Shown piece by piece: positions 52,733-63,211 of a stretch of 63,722 nucleotides of DNA; the first letter of the stretch is position 1; each line of letters begins with the position of its first letter. Origin of the DNA: Lentibacillus salicampi (lineage in GTDB: Bacteria > Bacillota > Bacilli > Bacillales > Amphibacillaceae); the NCBI RefSeq assembly GCF_004565465.1, contig NZ_SRHY01000014.1:1-63722 (forward strand), read 5' to 3'. The position numbers and the translations under genes were made by a program. The notes under the pieces were generated by a model, which ran no database searches, was not told where the DNA came from, and was given only the letters and a program-made list of their open reading frames with translations.

Positions 52733-53833
52733 TTATTGTGCTTTTTCAAGTAATTTTGGTTTTGCAAAAATCATCCTGCCTGCTGACGTCTGCAGGACAC
52801 TCGTGATTAGAACCTCAATCTTCCTGCCGATGTAATCGTGGCCTTCTTCCACAACGATCATCGTGCCGTCATCCAAATAAGCGATCCCCTGATTGTGTTC
52901 CTTGCCGTCTTTAATGACATGTACCGACAATTCCTCACCAGGCAGGACAACCGGTTTAACAGCGTTTGCCAGATCGTTAATGTTCAAAACAGGCACACCT
53001 TGAAGGTCACAAACTTTGTTCAAGTTAAAGTCATTTGTGACAACAATGCCATCAATGACTTTTGCCAGCTTAATTAATTTGCTGTCGACCTCTGGAATAT
53101 CCTCAAAGTCGCCTTCGTAAATTTCAACTTCCACCGGTAACTCCTTTTGGATACGATTCAGAACATCAAGCCCGCGGCGCCCGCGATTACGTTTTAGCAC
53201 GTCAGATGAATCCGCAATATGCTGCAGTTCCCCCAGTACAAATTGAGGAATAACAATGGTTCCCTCCAGGAAATTCGTCTGGCAAATATCAGCGATACGA
53301 CCATCAATGATCACACTTGTATCCAATATCTTGGATTTCGGACGAATTTTCCTTGGAGTTTCCCCCTCCACAGCGCGCTTTTTATCCCGCTCTTTGCGAT
53401 TAAAATTCAGCAGGCTCATCAATTCATCCCGGCGTCTGAAACCTGTCTGAAAGCCAAAATACCCCAATAAGATGGTAATAAATAGCGGCAGAACCTGTGA
53501 GACGATATAAATATTAATATCTGTTAAGGGGATGTTCACCAAATAGGCGATTACTAAACCGCCAATCAAACCAAAACTTCCAAACAGCAAATCACTTACC
53601 GGGACCTTGATTAGTGCCTCTTCAATCCATCTCAAAAACCCGACGATATGATCCGCGACAAAATAAGAAAAGACAAATAATATAATTGCACCTATGGCCA
53701 TGCCTAAATAAGGGGATGCAGCCCATGTCGCGTCAGTAAAGTCCAGCAATCTGACAATATCCGGGATGTATAAAAACCCAATGGTACCTCCACTAATGAT
53801 AAAAAATAAATGGACAATCTTTTTTAGCACCAC
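52733..53833 (-). CDS. yacL: PIN/TRAM-domain membrane protein (YacL)
   Basis: 366 residues. Four N-terminal hydrophobic helices (about 5-130), a PIN nuclease-like domain (DTSVIIDGRIADI at about 171-183, later acidic residues in VVTNDFNLNKV) and a C-terminal TRAM domain (EGHDYIGRKIEVLITSVLQT). Start at 53833 is assumed (MVLKKIVHLF). Located between radA and gltX. Confidence 0.94.
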   Translation of the reverse strand: MVLKKIVHLFFIISGGTIGFLYIPDIVRLLDFTDATWAASPYLGMAIGAIILFVFSYFVADHIVGFLRWIEEALIKVPVSDLLFGSFGLIGGLVIAYLVNIPLTDINIYIVSQVLPLFITILLGYFGFQTGFRRRDELMSLLNFNRKERDKKRAVEGETPRKIRPKSKILDTSVIIDGRIADICQTNFLEGTIVIPQFVLGELQHIADSSDVLKRNRGRRGLDVLNRIQKELPVEVEIYEGDFEDIPEVDSKLIKLAKVIDGIVVTNDFNLNKVCDLQGVPVLNINDLANAVKPVVLPGEELSVHVIKDGKEHNQGIAYLDDGTMIVVEEGHDYIGRKIEVLITSVLQTSAGRMIFAKPKLLEKAQ

Positions 53834-54028
53834 TCTTCACCTCCTACGCTTATTATTACCTATTTTTTATAGAATAACCGTCATTTCCCCGGATTTCATG
53901 TACTGTATCAACTAAAGCCTACCACAACTGTAAATGTTAGTCAATTTCGAAAACAATATATTTTATCACAAATTATGTGATTAGTCAATTTAATTATTTC
54001 AAATCTGTATATGGTAAACTTTGGCATA

Positions 54029-55402
54029 TTAACGTGCCAATCCTTCATCCAGCGCTTCCTGTACAGTATCAACCCCCGTGACTTGAATCGATTCAGGAGG
54101 GGACCAGCCTTCCAGGTTTTTCTTTGGGCAGATGACTCGTTTAAAGCCTAGCTTGGCCGCTTCCTGCACACGTTGTTCAATCCGGGCAACCCTTCTGATC
54201 TCCCCGGTCAGCCCAACTTCACCAACCACGATATCTTCCGGCCTTGTCGGCTGGTTCCGAAAACTTGAAGCAATACTAACAGCCACAGCCAAATCAATGG
54301 CCGGCTCATCAAGTTTAACCCCACCAGCCACTTTAATGTAGGCATCCTGATTTTGCAGCATAAGCCCGACGCGTTTTTCCAGAACGGCCATCAGAAGCGG
54401 CACGCGATTGGTATCAATACCGGTCGCCATGCGTCTGGGGTTCCCAAAACTGGTCGGTGATATAAGTGCCTGTATCTCGACCAGGACAGGACGGGTCCCT
54501 TCCATTGAGGCGACCACCGTGGAACCGGCCGCCCCCTGTGATCGTTCTTCCAAAAAGATTTCGGACGGGTTCAAGACTTCTCTTAAACCTTCCTCTTTCA
54601 TTTCAAAAATACCCATTTCGTGCGTGCTTCCAAAACGATTCTTAACGCCGCGCAGAATCCGGTAAGTATGATGACGCTCCCCTTCAAAATAAAGCACAGC
54701 ATCCACCATATGCTCCAGCATTCGCGGTCCAGCGATGGCCCCTTCTTTTGTCACATGCCCGACAATAAAGATCGGGATACCGTGCGATTTGGCAACACGC
54801 ATCAGCTCGCTGGTGCTTTCTCTTACCTGAGACACGCTACCTGGGGCACTTGTCACTTCTTCACGGTAAATCGTCTGGATCGAGTCAATCACAACAAGTG
54901 CAGGTTTTATATTTTCGATTTGATTAACGATATCCAACAGATTTGTCTCCGCCAGCACATACAATAAATCCGAGCTGACACCAAGCCGGTCCGCTCTTAA
55001 TTTGGTCTGGCGGGTTGATTCTTCACCAGAAATATACAAAACAGGCAACTGCTTATCGGCCAACTGAGATGATATTTGTAACAGCAGCGTCGACTTCCCA
55101 ATGCCGGGATCGCCTCCGATCAATGCCAGTGATCCAGGAACGATACCGCCACCGAGCACCCGGTTAAATTCCTTCATTCCGGTCGTAATCCGGGGCTCTT
55201 TTTTGGTCTCAATCGATGTTATGCTCTCGGGCTGATCGGCATATCTGCCTTCCCTGCTCATTGTATGCCTGCCGCCAGCAGGAGATGCTTCGATTTCTTC
55301 AACCAGTGTATTCCAATTGTTGCATCCTGGACATTTCCCCATCCATTTAGCAGATTCATAGCCGCATTCCTGACAAACATACTTCGTTTTCCGCTTAGCC
55401 AA
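54029..55402 (-). CDS. radA: DNA repair ATPase RadA (Sms)
   Basis: 457 residues from a TTG start. N-terminal zinc finger ([18 protein letters not shown]), RecA-like core with Walker [11 protein letters not shown] (about 98-107), the RadA-specific KNRFG motif ([10 protein letters not shown], about 258) and C-terminal Lon-like domain. Branch-migration helicase in recombination. Separate from clpC by a terminator; in B. subtilis disA would follow but is absent. Confidence 0.96.
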   Translation of the reverse strand: MAKRKTKYVCQECGYESAKWMGKCPGCNNWNTLVEEIEASPAGGRHTMSREGRYADQPESITSIETKKEPRITTGMKEFNRVLGGGIVPGSLALIGGDPGIGKSTLLLQISSQLADKQLPVLYISGEESTRQTKLRADRLGVSSDLLYVLAETNLLDIVNQIENIKPALVVIDSIQTIYREEVTSAPGSVSQVRESTSELMRVAKSHGIPIFIVGHVTKEGAIAGPRMLEHMVDAVLYFEGERHHTYRILRGVKNRFGSTHEMGIFEMKEEGLREVLNPSEIFLEERSQGAAGSTVVASMEGTRPVLVEIQALISPTSFGNPRRMATGIDTNRVPLLMAVLEKRVGLMLQNQDAYIKVAGGVKLDEPAIDLAVAVSIASSFRNQPTRPEDIVVGEVGLTGEIRRVARIEQRVQEAAKLGFKRVICPKKNLEGWSPPESIQVTGVDTVQEALDEGLAR

Positions 55403-55546
55403 TACAACCCGTCCCCTTTGCTATAGTCTCTATTATATACGATTGACATCACATGAACGTTACAGCTTTCTATCATTTCCATAAAAATCATGCCATATTT
55501 ATTCCACATAACGATTATAACATCTCTTCCACAGCTCCGCCGCAAT

Positions 55547-55582
55547 ACAAAAAGCTGAAAGGATGCTCCCTTCCAGCTTTTG
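55547..55582 (-). terminator. Terminator of the ctsR-clpC operon
   Basis: Stem AAAAGCTGGAAGG/CCTTTCAGCTTTT with one mismatch around a GAGCAT loop, followed by TTG-rich sequence on the minus strand, 30 nt after the clpC stop. Confidence 0.8.
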
Positions 55583-55611
55583 GACTTCATTTCGGTGCTA
55601 AAATACCCGTT

Positions 55612-58044
55612 TTAAGGTAAAATCATAAATTCTCCTTTATTATTTAAACCGACTTTCACCTTTTCACCTTTTTGGAAACTTTCCTTCAGTAGTTCCTCGG
55701 AAAGCAAGTCCTCAATGTTTTTCTGGATTGACCGGCGCAATGGACGTGCACCATATTCCGGATCAAACCCTTCATTGGCAATCTTTTCAACGGCTTTATC
55801 GGTCAGAGAAAATGCAACATCCTGTTCCTTGAGACGGCTTTGAAGCTGTTGGATCATGAGATTGACGATATATTTCATATGTTTCCGTTCTAACGAATGG
55901 AATACAATGGTTTCATCAATCCGGTTTAAAAATTCAGGGCGGAATGCTTTTTTCAATTCATCTGTCACTTTCGACTTCATGTTCTGATAATCCTGTTCCT
56001 GATCATCATCAAGTGTGAACCCTACGTATTTATTTCGCCTCAGCTCATCTGCACCGACGTTTGAGGTCATAATCAGGACGGTGTTGCGGAAATCAACGAC
56101 GCGCCCTTTGGCATCAGTTAGCCGGCCGTCCTCAAGCACCTGCAGCAGAATATTAAATACTTCCGGATGCGCCTTTTCCACTTCATCCAACAAGACAACC
56201 GAATAAGGCTTGGTTCGGACTTTCTCGGTAAGCTGTCCGCCTTCATCATAACCGACATACCCCGGAGGTGAGCCAACCAAACGAGAGGTGGCGTGTTTTT
56301 CCATATACTCCGACATATCAATCCGGATCATGGCCTCTTCATCAGCAAACATAGATTCTGCGAGGGCTCTGGCCAGTTCTGTTTTTCCAACACCGGTAGG
56401 GCCGAGGAAAATGAACGATCCAATTGGACGCTTGGGATCCTTCAACCCGGCACGAGCACGGCGGATGGCTTTGGCTACTGATTCAACTGCTTCTTCCTGG
56501 CCGACTACCCGGTTATGCAGGGTGTCTTCCAGATTCAAGAGCCGCTCACTTTCGTCTTTTGTCATTCTGGCAACCGGCACACCTGTCCATATGGAAACGA
56601 CCTTCGCAATGTCTTCTATCGTCACTTCAGAATCTTTCTGACCCTGTTTTTCTTTCCAATCATTTTTCGTTTCTTCCAACTCTTCACGCAGGCGCTGCTC
56701 CGAATCACGTAATGAAGCAGCTTTTTCGAACTCCTGACTTTGCACGGCGGAATCCTTTTCTTTGCGGACATCCTCAAGTTTCTGCTCCAGTTTTTTTAAA
56801 TTTGGCGGAACCGTGTAGGAACTTAAGCGAACTTTTGAACCTGCTTCATCAATCAAGTCGATGGCTTTATCAGGCAGGAAACGCTCTGTGATATACCGGT
56901 CTGATAAATTGGCTGCCGCATCAATGGCTTCATCCGTAATGGTCACACGATGATGAGCCTCATAACGGTCACGCAGCCCCTTTAAAATCTGGACGGTTTC
57001 ATCTAATGTTGGTTCATCAACCTGGATTGGCTGGAACCGGCGCTCAAGTGCGGCATCTTTTTCAATATATTTCCGGTATTCATCAAGCGTCGTGGCACCA
57101 ATACATTGCAATTCTCCTCTTGACAATGCCGGTTTCAGAATATTGGAGGCATCGATTGCCCCTTCTGCACCGCCTGCACCTATCAGTGTGTGCAGCTCAT
57201 CAATAAATAGAATAATATTGGACGCCTGACGTATTTCTTCCATCACTTTTTTGAGACGGTCTTCAAATTCGCCGCGATATTTGGTTCCGGCCACGACCGT
57301 CCCCATATCCAATGTCATAACCCGTTTGTCGCGTAATATCTCCGGAATCTCGTTGTTGACAATCTGCTGGGCAAGGCCTTCCGCAACGGCAGTTTTACCG
57401 ACACCAGGCTCACCGATCAGTACCGGATTGTTTTTCGTGCGCCGGCTTAATACCTGGATAACCCGTTCAATTTCTGAATTACGCCCGATAACTGGATCGA
57501 CATTTCCTTCCTTAGCACTTTCAGTTAAATCCCGGGCCAGTGAATCAAGTGTTGGCGTGTTGGCATTCGATGATTGTGCACCGCGGTTATGGCGCCCTGC
57601 CTGTGATTCGTTGCTTCCCAAAAGCTGCAGCACTTGCTGGCGTGCTTTATTCAGGCTGACACCAAGGTTATTAAGAACCCGTGCCGCAACACCTTCCCCT
57701 TCTCGAATCAGACCCAGCAGGATATGTTCTGTACCGACATACGAATGCCCTAGTTTACGCGCTTCATCCTGTGATAATTCAACAACCTTTTTGGCTCGTG
57801 GTGTATAGTGGATCGTTTGCATCGGTTGTTTGCCGGTGCCAATTAACTTTTCCACTTCTTCCTGAATCTTGGCTACTTCTAACCCAAGTGATTCAAGTGC
57901 TTTCGCTGCTATGCCTTGCCCTTCACGGACAAGTCCCAGTAAGATATGCTCTGTACCAATATTGTTATGCCCAAGTCTTACTGCTTCCTCTTGAGACAGC
58001 GCCAATACTTTTTGCGCTCGCTCTGTAAAACGTCCAAACATCAT
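55612..58044 (-). CDS. clpC: ATP-dependent Clp protease ATPase ClpC
   Basis: 810 residues. Two Clp-N repeats (about 1-145), first AAA+ domain (Walker [10 protein letters not shown], about 207), a middle domain with the UVR-like [13 protein letters not shown] stretch that binds McsB/MecA-type adaptors, second AAA+ domain (GPTGVGKTE, about 540) and a C-terminal domain for ClpP. Two adjacent Met codons at the start. Last gene of the CtsR regulon operon. Confidence 0.98.
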   Translation of the reverse strand: MMFGRFTERAQKVLALSQEEAVRLGHNNIGTEHILLGLVREGQGIAAKALESLGLEVAKIQEEVEKLIGTGKQPMQTIHYTPRAKKVVELSQDEARKLGHSYVGTEHILLGLIREGEGVAARVLNNLGVSLNKARQQVLQLLGSNESQAGRHNRGAQSSNANTPTLDSLARDLTESAKEGNVDPVIGRNSEIERVIQVLSRRTKNNPVLIGEPGVGKTAVAEGLAQQIVNNEIPEILRDKRVMTLDMGTVVAGTKYRGEFEDRLKKVMEEIRQASNIILFIDELHTLIGAGGAEGAIDASNILKPALSRGELQCIGATTLDEYRKYIEKDAALERRFQPIQVDEPTLDETVQILKGLRDRYEAHHRVTITDEAIDAAANLSDRYITERFLPDKAIDLIDEAGSKVRLSSYTVPPNLKKLEQKLEDVRKEKDSAVQSQEFEKAASLRDSEQRLREELEETKNDWKEKQGQKDSEVTIEDIAKVVSIWTGVPVARMTKDESERLLNLEDTLHNRVVGQEEAVESVAKAIRRARAGLKDPKRPIGSFIFLGPTGVGKTELARALAESMFADEEAMIRIDMSEYMEKHATSRLVGSPPGYVGYDEGGQLTEKVRTKPYSVVLLDEVEKAHPEVFNILLQVLEDGRLTDAKGRVVDFRNTVLIMTSNVGADELRRNKYVGFTLDDDQEQDYQNMKSKVTDELKKAFRPEFLNRIDETIVFHSLERKHMKYIVNLMIQQLQSRLKEQDVAFSLTDKAVEKIANEGFDPEYGARPLRRSIQKNIEDLLSEELLKESFQKGEKVKVGLNNKGEFMILP

Positions 58045-58060
58045 ATCATTATCCTCCTAC

Positions 58061-59125
58061 CTAGTTCTCTAATTGCATCCGCTCGCGAATAAGTGACGCC
58101 CGTAATACATCCCGTTCATGAGGTGTTAATGTTTTTTTTGCATACTGCTGCAAAAAACCAGGTTGTGTGAGCACCATCAGTTCATTCAATATATTCCGTG
58201 ACACATTTTCAATCATTCCTAAATCAATTCCCAGTCGGACATCTGACAAACATTTTGCCGCTTCTTTTGATTCAATAATTCGGCCACACGTCATGATGCC
58301 GTAAGAACGGTAAATACGGTCTTCCAATCTTGTCTGTGATTGTGACATAATATGGTTCCTTGCAGTCCGTTCATGTTCAATAAGCTCACGGACAACACTT
58401 TGCAAGTCTTCCACGATGTCCTCTTCCGATTTACCAAGTGTTATTTGATTAGATATCTGAAAAAGATTACCTGTCGCCTGGCTGCCTTCTCCGTAAACTC
58501 CCCGAACGACCAGACCAAGCTGATTAATGGCCGGTATCATCCGGCTGATCCGTTGGGTCAAGGCAAGAGCAGGCAAATGCATCATAACTGAGGCACGCAT
58601 ACCAGTCCCAACATTCGTTGGGCATCCGGTTAAATAGCCACGTTTTTCATCAAATGCATAATCGATTTTCCCTTCCAGCCAATCATCCAGTTCAAACACT
58701 TTGTTCAGGGACTTATTCAGCTGAAATCCTGGATAATAAAGCTGTACGCGCAAGTGATCTTCTTCGTTTACCATAATGGAAACCTGTTCATTTTTAGATA
58801 TAAGTACTGCTGAAGCGTGGTCTTGTTCCGCCAAATGCGGGCTTATCAAATGCTTCTCAACTAAAACACGTCTTTCTATAGGTGTCAAATCCTTTACAGG
58901 TACAAACGCAAAATCATGATAATCCTGAAACGATTGGTGCTCATATTCCTGACGGATGAATTCACTGATGTGCTGTAGATCGGCTTCATTGGCCAGAATC
59001 GGGAATGAATATTGGGCAAAATTTCGCGCCAGCCGAATCCTACTGCTTAACACAATATCATTGTCAGGTCCATTTTCGCGCATCCATGGACTTATAGCTT
59101 CCTTCATAAAGTGTTGCAATGTCAC
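58061..59125 (-). CDS. mcsB: Protein-arginine kinase McsB
   Basis: 354 residues from GTG at 59125. Phosphagen-kinase fold with [10 protein letters not shown] (about 25-34), NEEDHLR and [12 protein letters not shown]. Phosphorylates arginines of CtsR and of proteins to be degraded by ClpCP; activated by McsA. Overlaps mcsA by 4 nt. Confidence 0.97.
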   Translation of the reverse strand: MTLQHFMKEAISPWMRENGPDNDIVLSSRIRLARNFAQYSFPILANEADLQHISEFIRQEYEHQSFQDYHDFAFVPVKDLTPIERRVLVEKHLISPHLAEQDHASAVLISKNEQVSIMVNEEDHLRVQLYYPGFQLNKSLNKVFELDDWLEGKIDYAFDEKRGYLTGCPTNVGTGMRASVMMHLPALALTQRISRMIPAINQLGLVVRGVYGEGSQATGNLFQISNQITLGKSEEDIVEDLQSVVRELIEHERTARNHIMSQSQTRLEDRIYRSYGIMTCGRIIESKEAAKCLSDVRLGIDLGMIENVSRNILNELMVLTQPGFLQQYAKKTLTPHERDVLRASLIRERMQLEN

Positions 59126-59649
59126 GTGTCTTCACCCCGCGTTTCTTCTTCCAACTCTTTAATTTTATCCCTGACAGTAGCGGCTTCTTCAAAAGCTTCA
59201 TTCTTAATCAAACGCTGTAACTCTTCTTTGTATGCATCAACTTGCTTTTTGACACGCATATCCCCAAAGGCGCGCGCCGGGATCTTCCCGTAATGTTTTG
59301 TATTGCCGCTGTGTACACGGCGAAAGATCGGGTCAAGATTGTCCGCAAACGTCTCGTAGCAGGCCGGACAGCCAAATTTTCCAGCCCTCCTGAATTCTGA
59401 AAGCGTCATTTCACACTTTGGACATTGCAATTCTTTCTTCTGCTGACCTAAAGTGCCTTTTGGACTTTCAAACGCTGAATCAAACAGTCCGGATAATAAA
59501 TGGTGTAATGAAAAGCCTTCTTCCGGATAACTCATATAGCCTTCTTCTTTTGCGCAGACCTCACACACGTACACCTCGGTTTTTTCACCGTTGATAACCT
59601 GGGTAAAATGAAGTGTGGCCGGCCGTTGGTGACACTCCTGGCATTCCAC
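59122..59649 (-). CDS. mcsA: McsB activator McsA
   Basis: 175 residues. Four Cys pairs (CQEC, CEVC, CPKC, CPAC), i.e. two zinc sites, then a C-terminal UVR domain ([20 protein letters not shown]). Redox/metal-sensing partner of McsB. Confidence 0.97.
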   Translation of the reverse strand: MECQECHQRPATLHFTQVINGEKTEVYVCEVCAKEEGYMSYPEEGFSLHHLLSGLFDSAFESPKGTLGQQKKELQCPKCEMTLSEFRRAGKFGCPACYETFADNLDPIFRRVHSGNTKHYGKIPARAFGDMRVKKQVDAYKEELQRLIKNEAFEEAATVRDKIKELEEETRGEDT

Positions 59650-59665
59650 GATAGTCCCCCCTTGA

Positions 59666-60133
59666 TTACTTATTTAAATACTTTAGTGTTGTCAGCATCG
59701 CTGTTAAAATCCGCGCACGTATTTCATCACGCAATGGCAGTTGGAATGCAAGTGTCTCCCTGTTAATAGCACTTAACATAATTCTTGCCTCGCGTTTCGT
59801 CACCAGCTCTTCCTCAAGCAGCCGCTCAAGCACATCCAATGCGGCCTGCTGTGATATACTCGGGTTAATTATGTGGATAATATCATCGATTAATTCAGCT
59901 CTATCCTGATGCTGAATGCGTATAATTCGGATGTACCCACCGCCGCCCCGTTTGCTTTCTACTATATATCCTTTTTCCACAGTAAAACGTGTTTTAATCA
60001 CATAATTGATTTGTGATGGCACACATTGAAATTCCTCAGCTAATTCGCTGCGTTTAATATCAATTCTGTCTTTACCGGCAGACTCCAAAATTCGTTTCAA
60101 ATGCTCTTCAATGATATCAGAAATATTGCGCAT
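59666..60133 (-). CDS. ctsR: Heat-shock repressor CtsR
   Basis: 155 residues. Winged helix with the glycine-rich wing SKRGGGGYIRI (about 61-71), the thermosensing loop and McsB target, and a C-terminal dimerization domain. Represses its own operon through the box at 60192-60215. Confidence 0.97.
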   Translation of the reverse strand: MRNISDIIEEHLKRILESAGKDRIDIKRSELAEEFQCVPSQINYVIKTRFTVEKGYIVESKRGGGGYIRIIRIQHQDRAELIDDIIHIINPSISQQAALDVLERLLEEELVTKREARIMLSAINRETLAFQLPLRDEIRARILTAMLTTLKYLNK

Positions 60134-60191
60134 ATCCCCTCATCCTCTTCTTCAATGATGTCCCTCTATTGTTGCATTATAATGATTTTAA

Positions 60192-60215
60192 TTTTGACTT
60201 TGACTAACTTTGACT
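60192..60215 (-). promoter_or_regulatory. CtsR operator
   Basis: Minus-strand heptads AGTCAAA (60215-60209), AGTCAAA (60205-60199) and GTCAAAA (60198-60192): the tandem GGTCAAA-type repeats recognised by CtsR, overlapping the initially transcribed region. Confidence 0.9.
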
Positions 60216-60223
60216 ATACATCT

Positions 60224-60251
60224 ATTATACGTGATACACACAAAGATGCAA
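60224..60251 (-). promoter_or_regulatory. SigA promoter of the ctsR operon
   Basis: -35 TTGCAT (60251-60246), 16-bp spacer, -10 TATAAT (60229-60224), immediately upstream of the CtsR heptads. Confidence 0.8.
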
Positions 60252-60279
60252 GGTGTATCTTACCATTAGCTTAGACAAA

Positions 60280-60308
60280 TTAAGAGGAGATAAAACATCT
60301 CCTCTTAA
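60280..60308. other. Hairpin between mgtC-like gene and ctsR promoter
   Basis: 12-bp perfect inverted repeat TTAAGAGGAGAT/ATCTCCTCTTAA around a 5-nt loop. No T-run on either side, so it is not a clear terminator. It may protect the ctsR promoter from read-through or vice versa. The rest of 60309-60422 shows nothing clear. Confidence 0.5.
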
Positions 60309-60422
60309 TCGGATGAAGGGTTATAGCAGGATATGATACAAGCGTAATTTAATAGTACAGTCCTGATTTGCAACGAGTAGGGGCTGCCCCAATTATTAGT
60401 TTAGGCATAGCGCTTGTGTTGC

Positions 60423-61118
60423 CTATTTTCGTTCCGATATATTTTTAACGAACTCAATTTTTGAAATAGCCTCAAACAGGGCTAACCGGTCTAATGCTTT
60501 ATACGGCTCAATTTTTACGACAATATTTCGCAACTCATCATCAATCCGCGCAATTTCCACTTGTTTAATCTTCAGCGAATAGGATTCAAAAACTGATACA
60601 ACGTGATTAATCTGTAATCCGGGAAGCGCTGTGATTTCAATCAGATCAGTTTTCTCTTTCCTAAACAATTTTTCAAAGTTATTTAAAAAGATAAGACTTA
60701 ACAGGATAATAAGCGTCGTAAACACTGCAGCAGCATACATACCGGCACCGACCACAAGACCCAGCCCTGCAACCGTCCAAATGGAAGCAGCTGTCGTCAG
60801 CCCACGGATAGTCATGCCATTAACAATAATGGTACCAGCACCCAAAAAACCGATGCCACTGATCACATAAGAAGGAATCCGGGTCGGGTCAAAACGGATA
60901 TTGTCATATGCATCAATAAGTGCCTCAAAACCATACAAAGACAGCAGCATCATCAAACATGCGCCAACGCCCACCAGTATATGTGTCCTGAATCCCGCAG
61001 AATGGTTTTTTAATTCCCGTTCAAATCCAATTAACCCGGATAAAATTAATGCAATTAAAATACGTATCATAATCATATTAAAATGCTCACCAACAAATTC
61101 ACCAAAATAGTCAATCAT
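60423..61118 (-). CDS. MgtC/SapB-family membrane protein
   Basis: 231 residues. Four to five hydrophobic helices (about 15-155) with the family motifs GLIGFERELKNHSAGFRTHI and SGIGFLGAGTI, then a soluble ACT-like C-terminal domain (about 160-231). Family members modulate Mg2+ homeostasis or the F-ATPase in other bacteria; a specific role here is unknown. AGGGAGGTC precedes the ATG. Stands alone between the rRNA/repeat zone and ctsR. Confidence 0.92.
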   Translation of the reverse strand: MIDYFGEFVGEHFNMIMIRILIALILSGLIGFERELKNHSAGFRTHILVGVGACLMMLLSLYGFEALIDAYDNIRFDPTRIPSYVISGIGFLGAGTIIVNGMTIRGLTTAASIWTVAGLGLVVGAGMYAAAVFTTLIILLSLIFLNNFEKLFRKEKTDLIEITALPGLQINHVVSVFESYSLKIKQVEIARIDDELRNIVVKIEPYKALDRLALFEAISKIEFVKNISERK

Positions 61119-61190
61119 TTATTTGACCTCCCTTCTATTTTGTATCTGATTTCCTTTTATCTTAAAAGAATGGCGTTAAGAAAAGCGCGG

Positions 61191-61410
61191 GGCGCCCGTT
61201 TAGCAACGTACAAACTGGAGCACTTCGCAATGAGATAAAGGAAACATGCCCCTGCATCAGGGGTATGCCGACGTTGGCCGGCAAGGCCGTTCTTAGTCGG
61301 CCTTCCTTTATCAAGCGAACCGATGTTGACTTATCGTAGTGGAGGAGTGTGAAGTTTGGGGCTGCGCTAAAGCTCTCCCCACCAAAGATCTGCTATTGCT
61401 GGGCGCTGGC
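61191..61410. repeat. Repeat family 4, copy upstream of the mgtC-like gene
   Basis: GGCGCCCGTTTAGCAACGTA ... GAGATAAAGGAAACATG ... CGATGTTGACTTA ... GCTGGGCGCTGG, the same order of blocks as at 31052-31245. Part of the 1.07-kb stretch 61119-62194 with no convincing gene. Further GC-rich repeat fragments run on to about 61490 (GGCACGTCCTGTGCC, AGTACGTCCTGTACG). Confidence 0.7.
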
Positions 61411-61542
61411 CGGCTAAGTTCGGCACGTCCTGTGCCAACGCCGGCACTAGTACGTCCTGTACGTCGAAGCTGGACATGGCTATTGCTGACAAAGAGCTTG
61501 ATATAGCCGAAAAATTTATACTTTCTTATCTTTTTAGAAAAA

Positions 61543-61618
61543 CGTATATTCACTCGGTCTTTAATGAATGAGTCGTTTTTTATAAACTCATCCATAACTT
61601 ATATTTTCTGACGTTATA
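61543..61618 (+). repeat. Hairpin repeat family 3, third copy
   Basis: CGTATATTCACTCGGTCTTT, AATGAATGAGTCGTTTTTTA ... ATATTTTCTGACGTTATA, clearly the same unit as 40634-40710. The region 61620-62180 after it contains only short, unconvincing frames. Confidence 0.72.
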
Positions 61619-62182
61619 AATAAAATGAAGCTCCAATCAGTGGCTGTTGTTCTTATTCCCCACAGAATGCAAATGACAATCGCCGCCACTATGAACGATG
61701 CCCGCTTGGTCCGAGCGGAGTGGACAGTCTCCAGCGTATTGATCGTGTCAGTACCCATAATGTGACAGGACATCGCGTTACCATCGGCCTGGCCGTTTGC
61801 CCCCCACATGTCCTCTTTGGTTTTATCTCGTCGTCTTGAAATGGGAGTCTTCCTTCCATGAAAAACCACTTTCATCTCGATTTGGATTACTGTTTCATGG
61901 GCTCTGTCAGTTATATGCAGGATAAAATGGAAGTTTCAAAAAGTAATAAAAATTTATCTGTTGCTGATCCTCGAAGATATTGTCATGCGACAAAGGTGAT
62001 TAACATATTGGGTGCTTATCATATGTTTTAGAGTGAAGAAAGCGCATGGGATTTATAGATATAAAAACATTACCACATTGTTCATTTTATTAAAAGTTGT
62101 TTATAATTAAAACCAGGCTGACAGAATAATATCCGCACTTGTATTGTAGAATAAGAAAATCGCTAACGCGACTAAATCACGT

Positions 62183-62208
62183 CCCAAGTGAGGATTAATC
62201 ACTTGGGA
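62183..62208. other. Hairpin at the end of the transposase remnant
   Basis: Inverted repeat CCCAAGTGA/TCACTTGGG around GGATTAA, just behind the 3' end of the transposase remnant. It could be the transposase terminator or a terminal hairpin of the IS element. Confidence 0.5.
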
Positions 62209-63101
62209 TGTTTCTCGCTCTAATCATAGTGCCATTGCAGTGAGGACAATGAAGTTCCACTTCTTCCCCTCTCTTTTTATCCAAACTAAATTCACCGATG
62301 ATATACTCCGGTACTTCATCGGTTCCATGACAGTCTAAACATTTGAATAAGACGATTTCCATATCTTCATCTAATCCAAAAGGGTCCTCAAAACCTTTTG
62401 GATATCTTTTATACAAATCATTGATGAGTTTGGTAACGGCCTGATTTGAAGGGAACCACTTTTTCAGTAAATCCAACACAACCTTCTGCCATGATTTTCT
62501 TAGGTAATCATACGGAATATACCCATTGTTGACCCATTCATTATGGTTATCCAGCGCACCTTCAGTCACTAATGCGTGGATGCGGGTTGAACTTTAAATC
62601 CCGGCCAAATGTGTGAATGACGGTAATAATACCTGAACGGAACCCTCTCTTGTTGCCTTTTCGATAGTTATGAAATTGGAAAACTTCAGCAACTTGTTTA
62701 CTTAGCTCATTAAGTTTCTTTCGGTCATAATAAAAAATTTTTCTTAAGTCTTCTGGAATGGTAAAGACCATGTGACAATGCGTAACATCAAAAATCATTT
62801 CCTGTTGCTTGTCCGACCAATCATCTGTATACTTCTTTCCACAACGGTGACAAAGCCTGCTTTTACAGGTGAAATAAACAAATCTCGGGGAAGGTTCTCC
62901 TTCACACCCCAGACATTCATAACGTGCGAAACCTAAATCACCAGTCCCGCAACGCACCGTTTTCTCCACCGTTTCTTTTATATGGCTACGATAGGCTCAG
63001 GAAAACGATCAGAATGAAAATCCCAAAAACCAGCAAAATGATCTTTTAGAATTTGTTTAATAACACCTGAACCTTTCCCCAACTTTATCCTCTCCCATAT
63101 T
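62195..63101 (-). pseudogene. IS91-like (HUH) transposase, decayed
   Basis: Three pieces of one protein in different frames. The N-terminal piece IKQILKDHFAGFWDFHSDRF reads about 63101-62998. The zinc-binding piece CGTGDLGFARYECLGCEGEP ... CKSRLCHRCGKKYTDDW occupies 62969 down to about 62590. The last piece HALVTEGALDNHNEW ... runs to 62195. Frames break near 62990 and near 62585; a two-base gain at the latter would restore FNPHIHALVTEG, i.e. the His-x-His catalytic motif. After KRYPKGF the sequence jumps to a Cys-rich C-terminus, so the tyrosine-bearing centre seems deleted. Family assignment is from memory of IS91-group transposases. Confidence 0.72.
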
Positions 63102-63169
63102 TTGTTGGTGCCATTTTACCATAATAGTTATCCACAGGGGCCAAATTTTATAGTTTCCTAAGCAAAAAC

Positions 63170-63205
63170 AAAGAGGCTGATCCAAATTCTTGGATCAGCC
63201 TCTTT
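63170..63205 (-). terminator. Terminator of the rRNA operon
   Basis: Perfect 16-bp stem AAAGAGGCTGATCCAA/TTGGATCAGCCTCTTT, 4-nt loop, followed on the minus strand by GTTTTTGC, 6 nt behind the 5S gene. Confidence 0.92.
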
Positions 63206-63211
63206 TATTAT

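Noticed and set aside
61311..61595. 94-codon frame on the minus strand
   Set aside because: Lies entirely within repeat family 4 and family 3 sequence, has no ribosome binding site, and its Arg/Ser/Pro-rich translation looks like a GC-rich repeat read by chance.
61588..61875. 95-codon minus-strand frame with one hydrophobic stretch
   Set aside because: No Shine-Dalgarno, ends inside repeat family 3, no recognised family. A remnant is possible but not supportable.
61858..62031. 57-codon plus-strand frame (MKNHFHLDLDYCFMG...)
   Set aside because: Weakly placed GGAG only, no family, in a decayed zone; could be a scrap of a lost gene.
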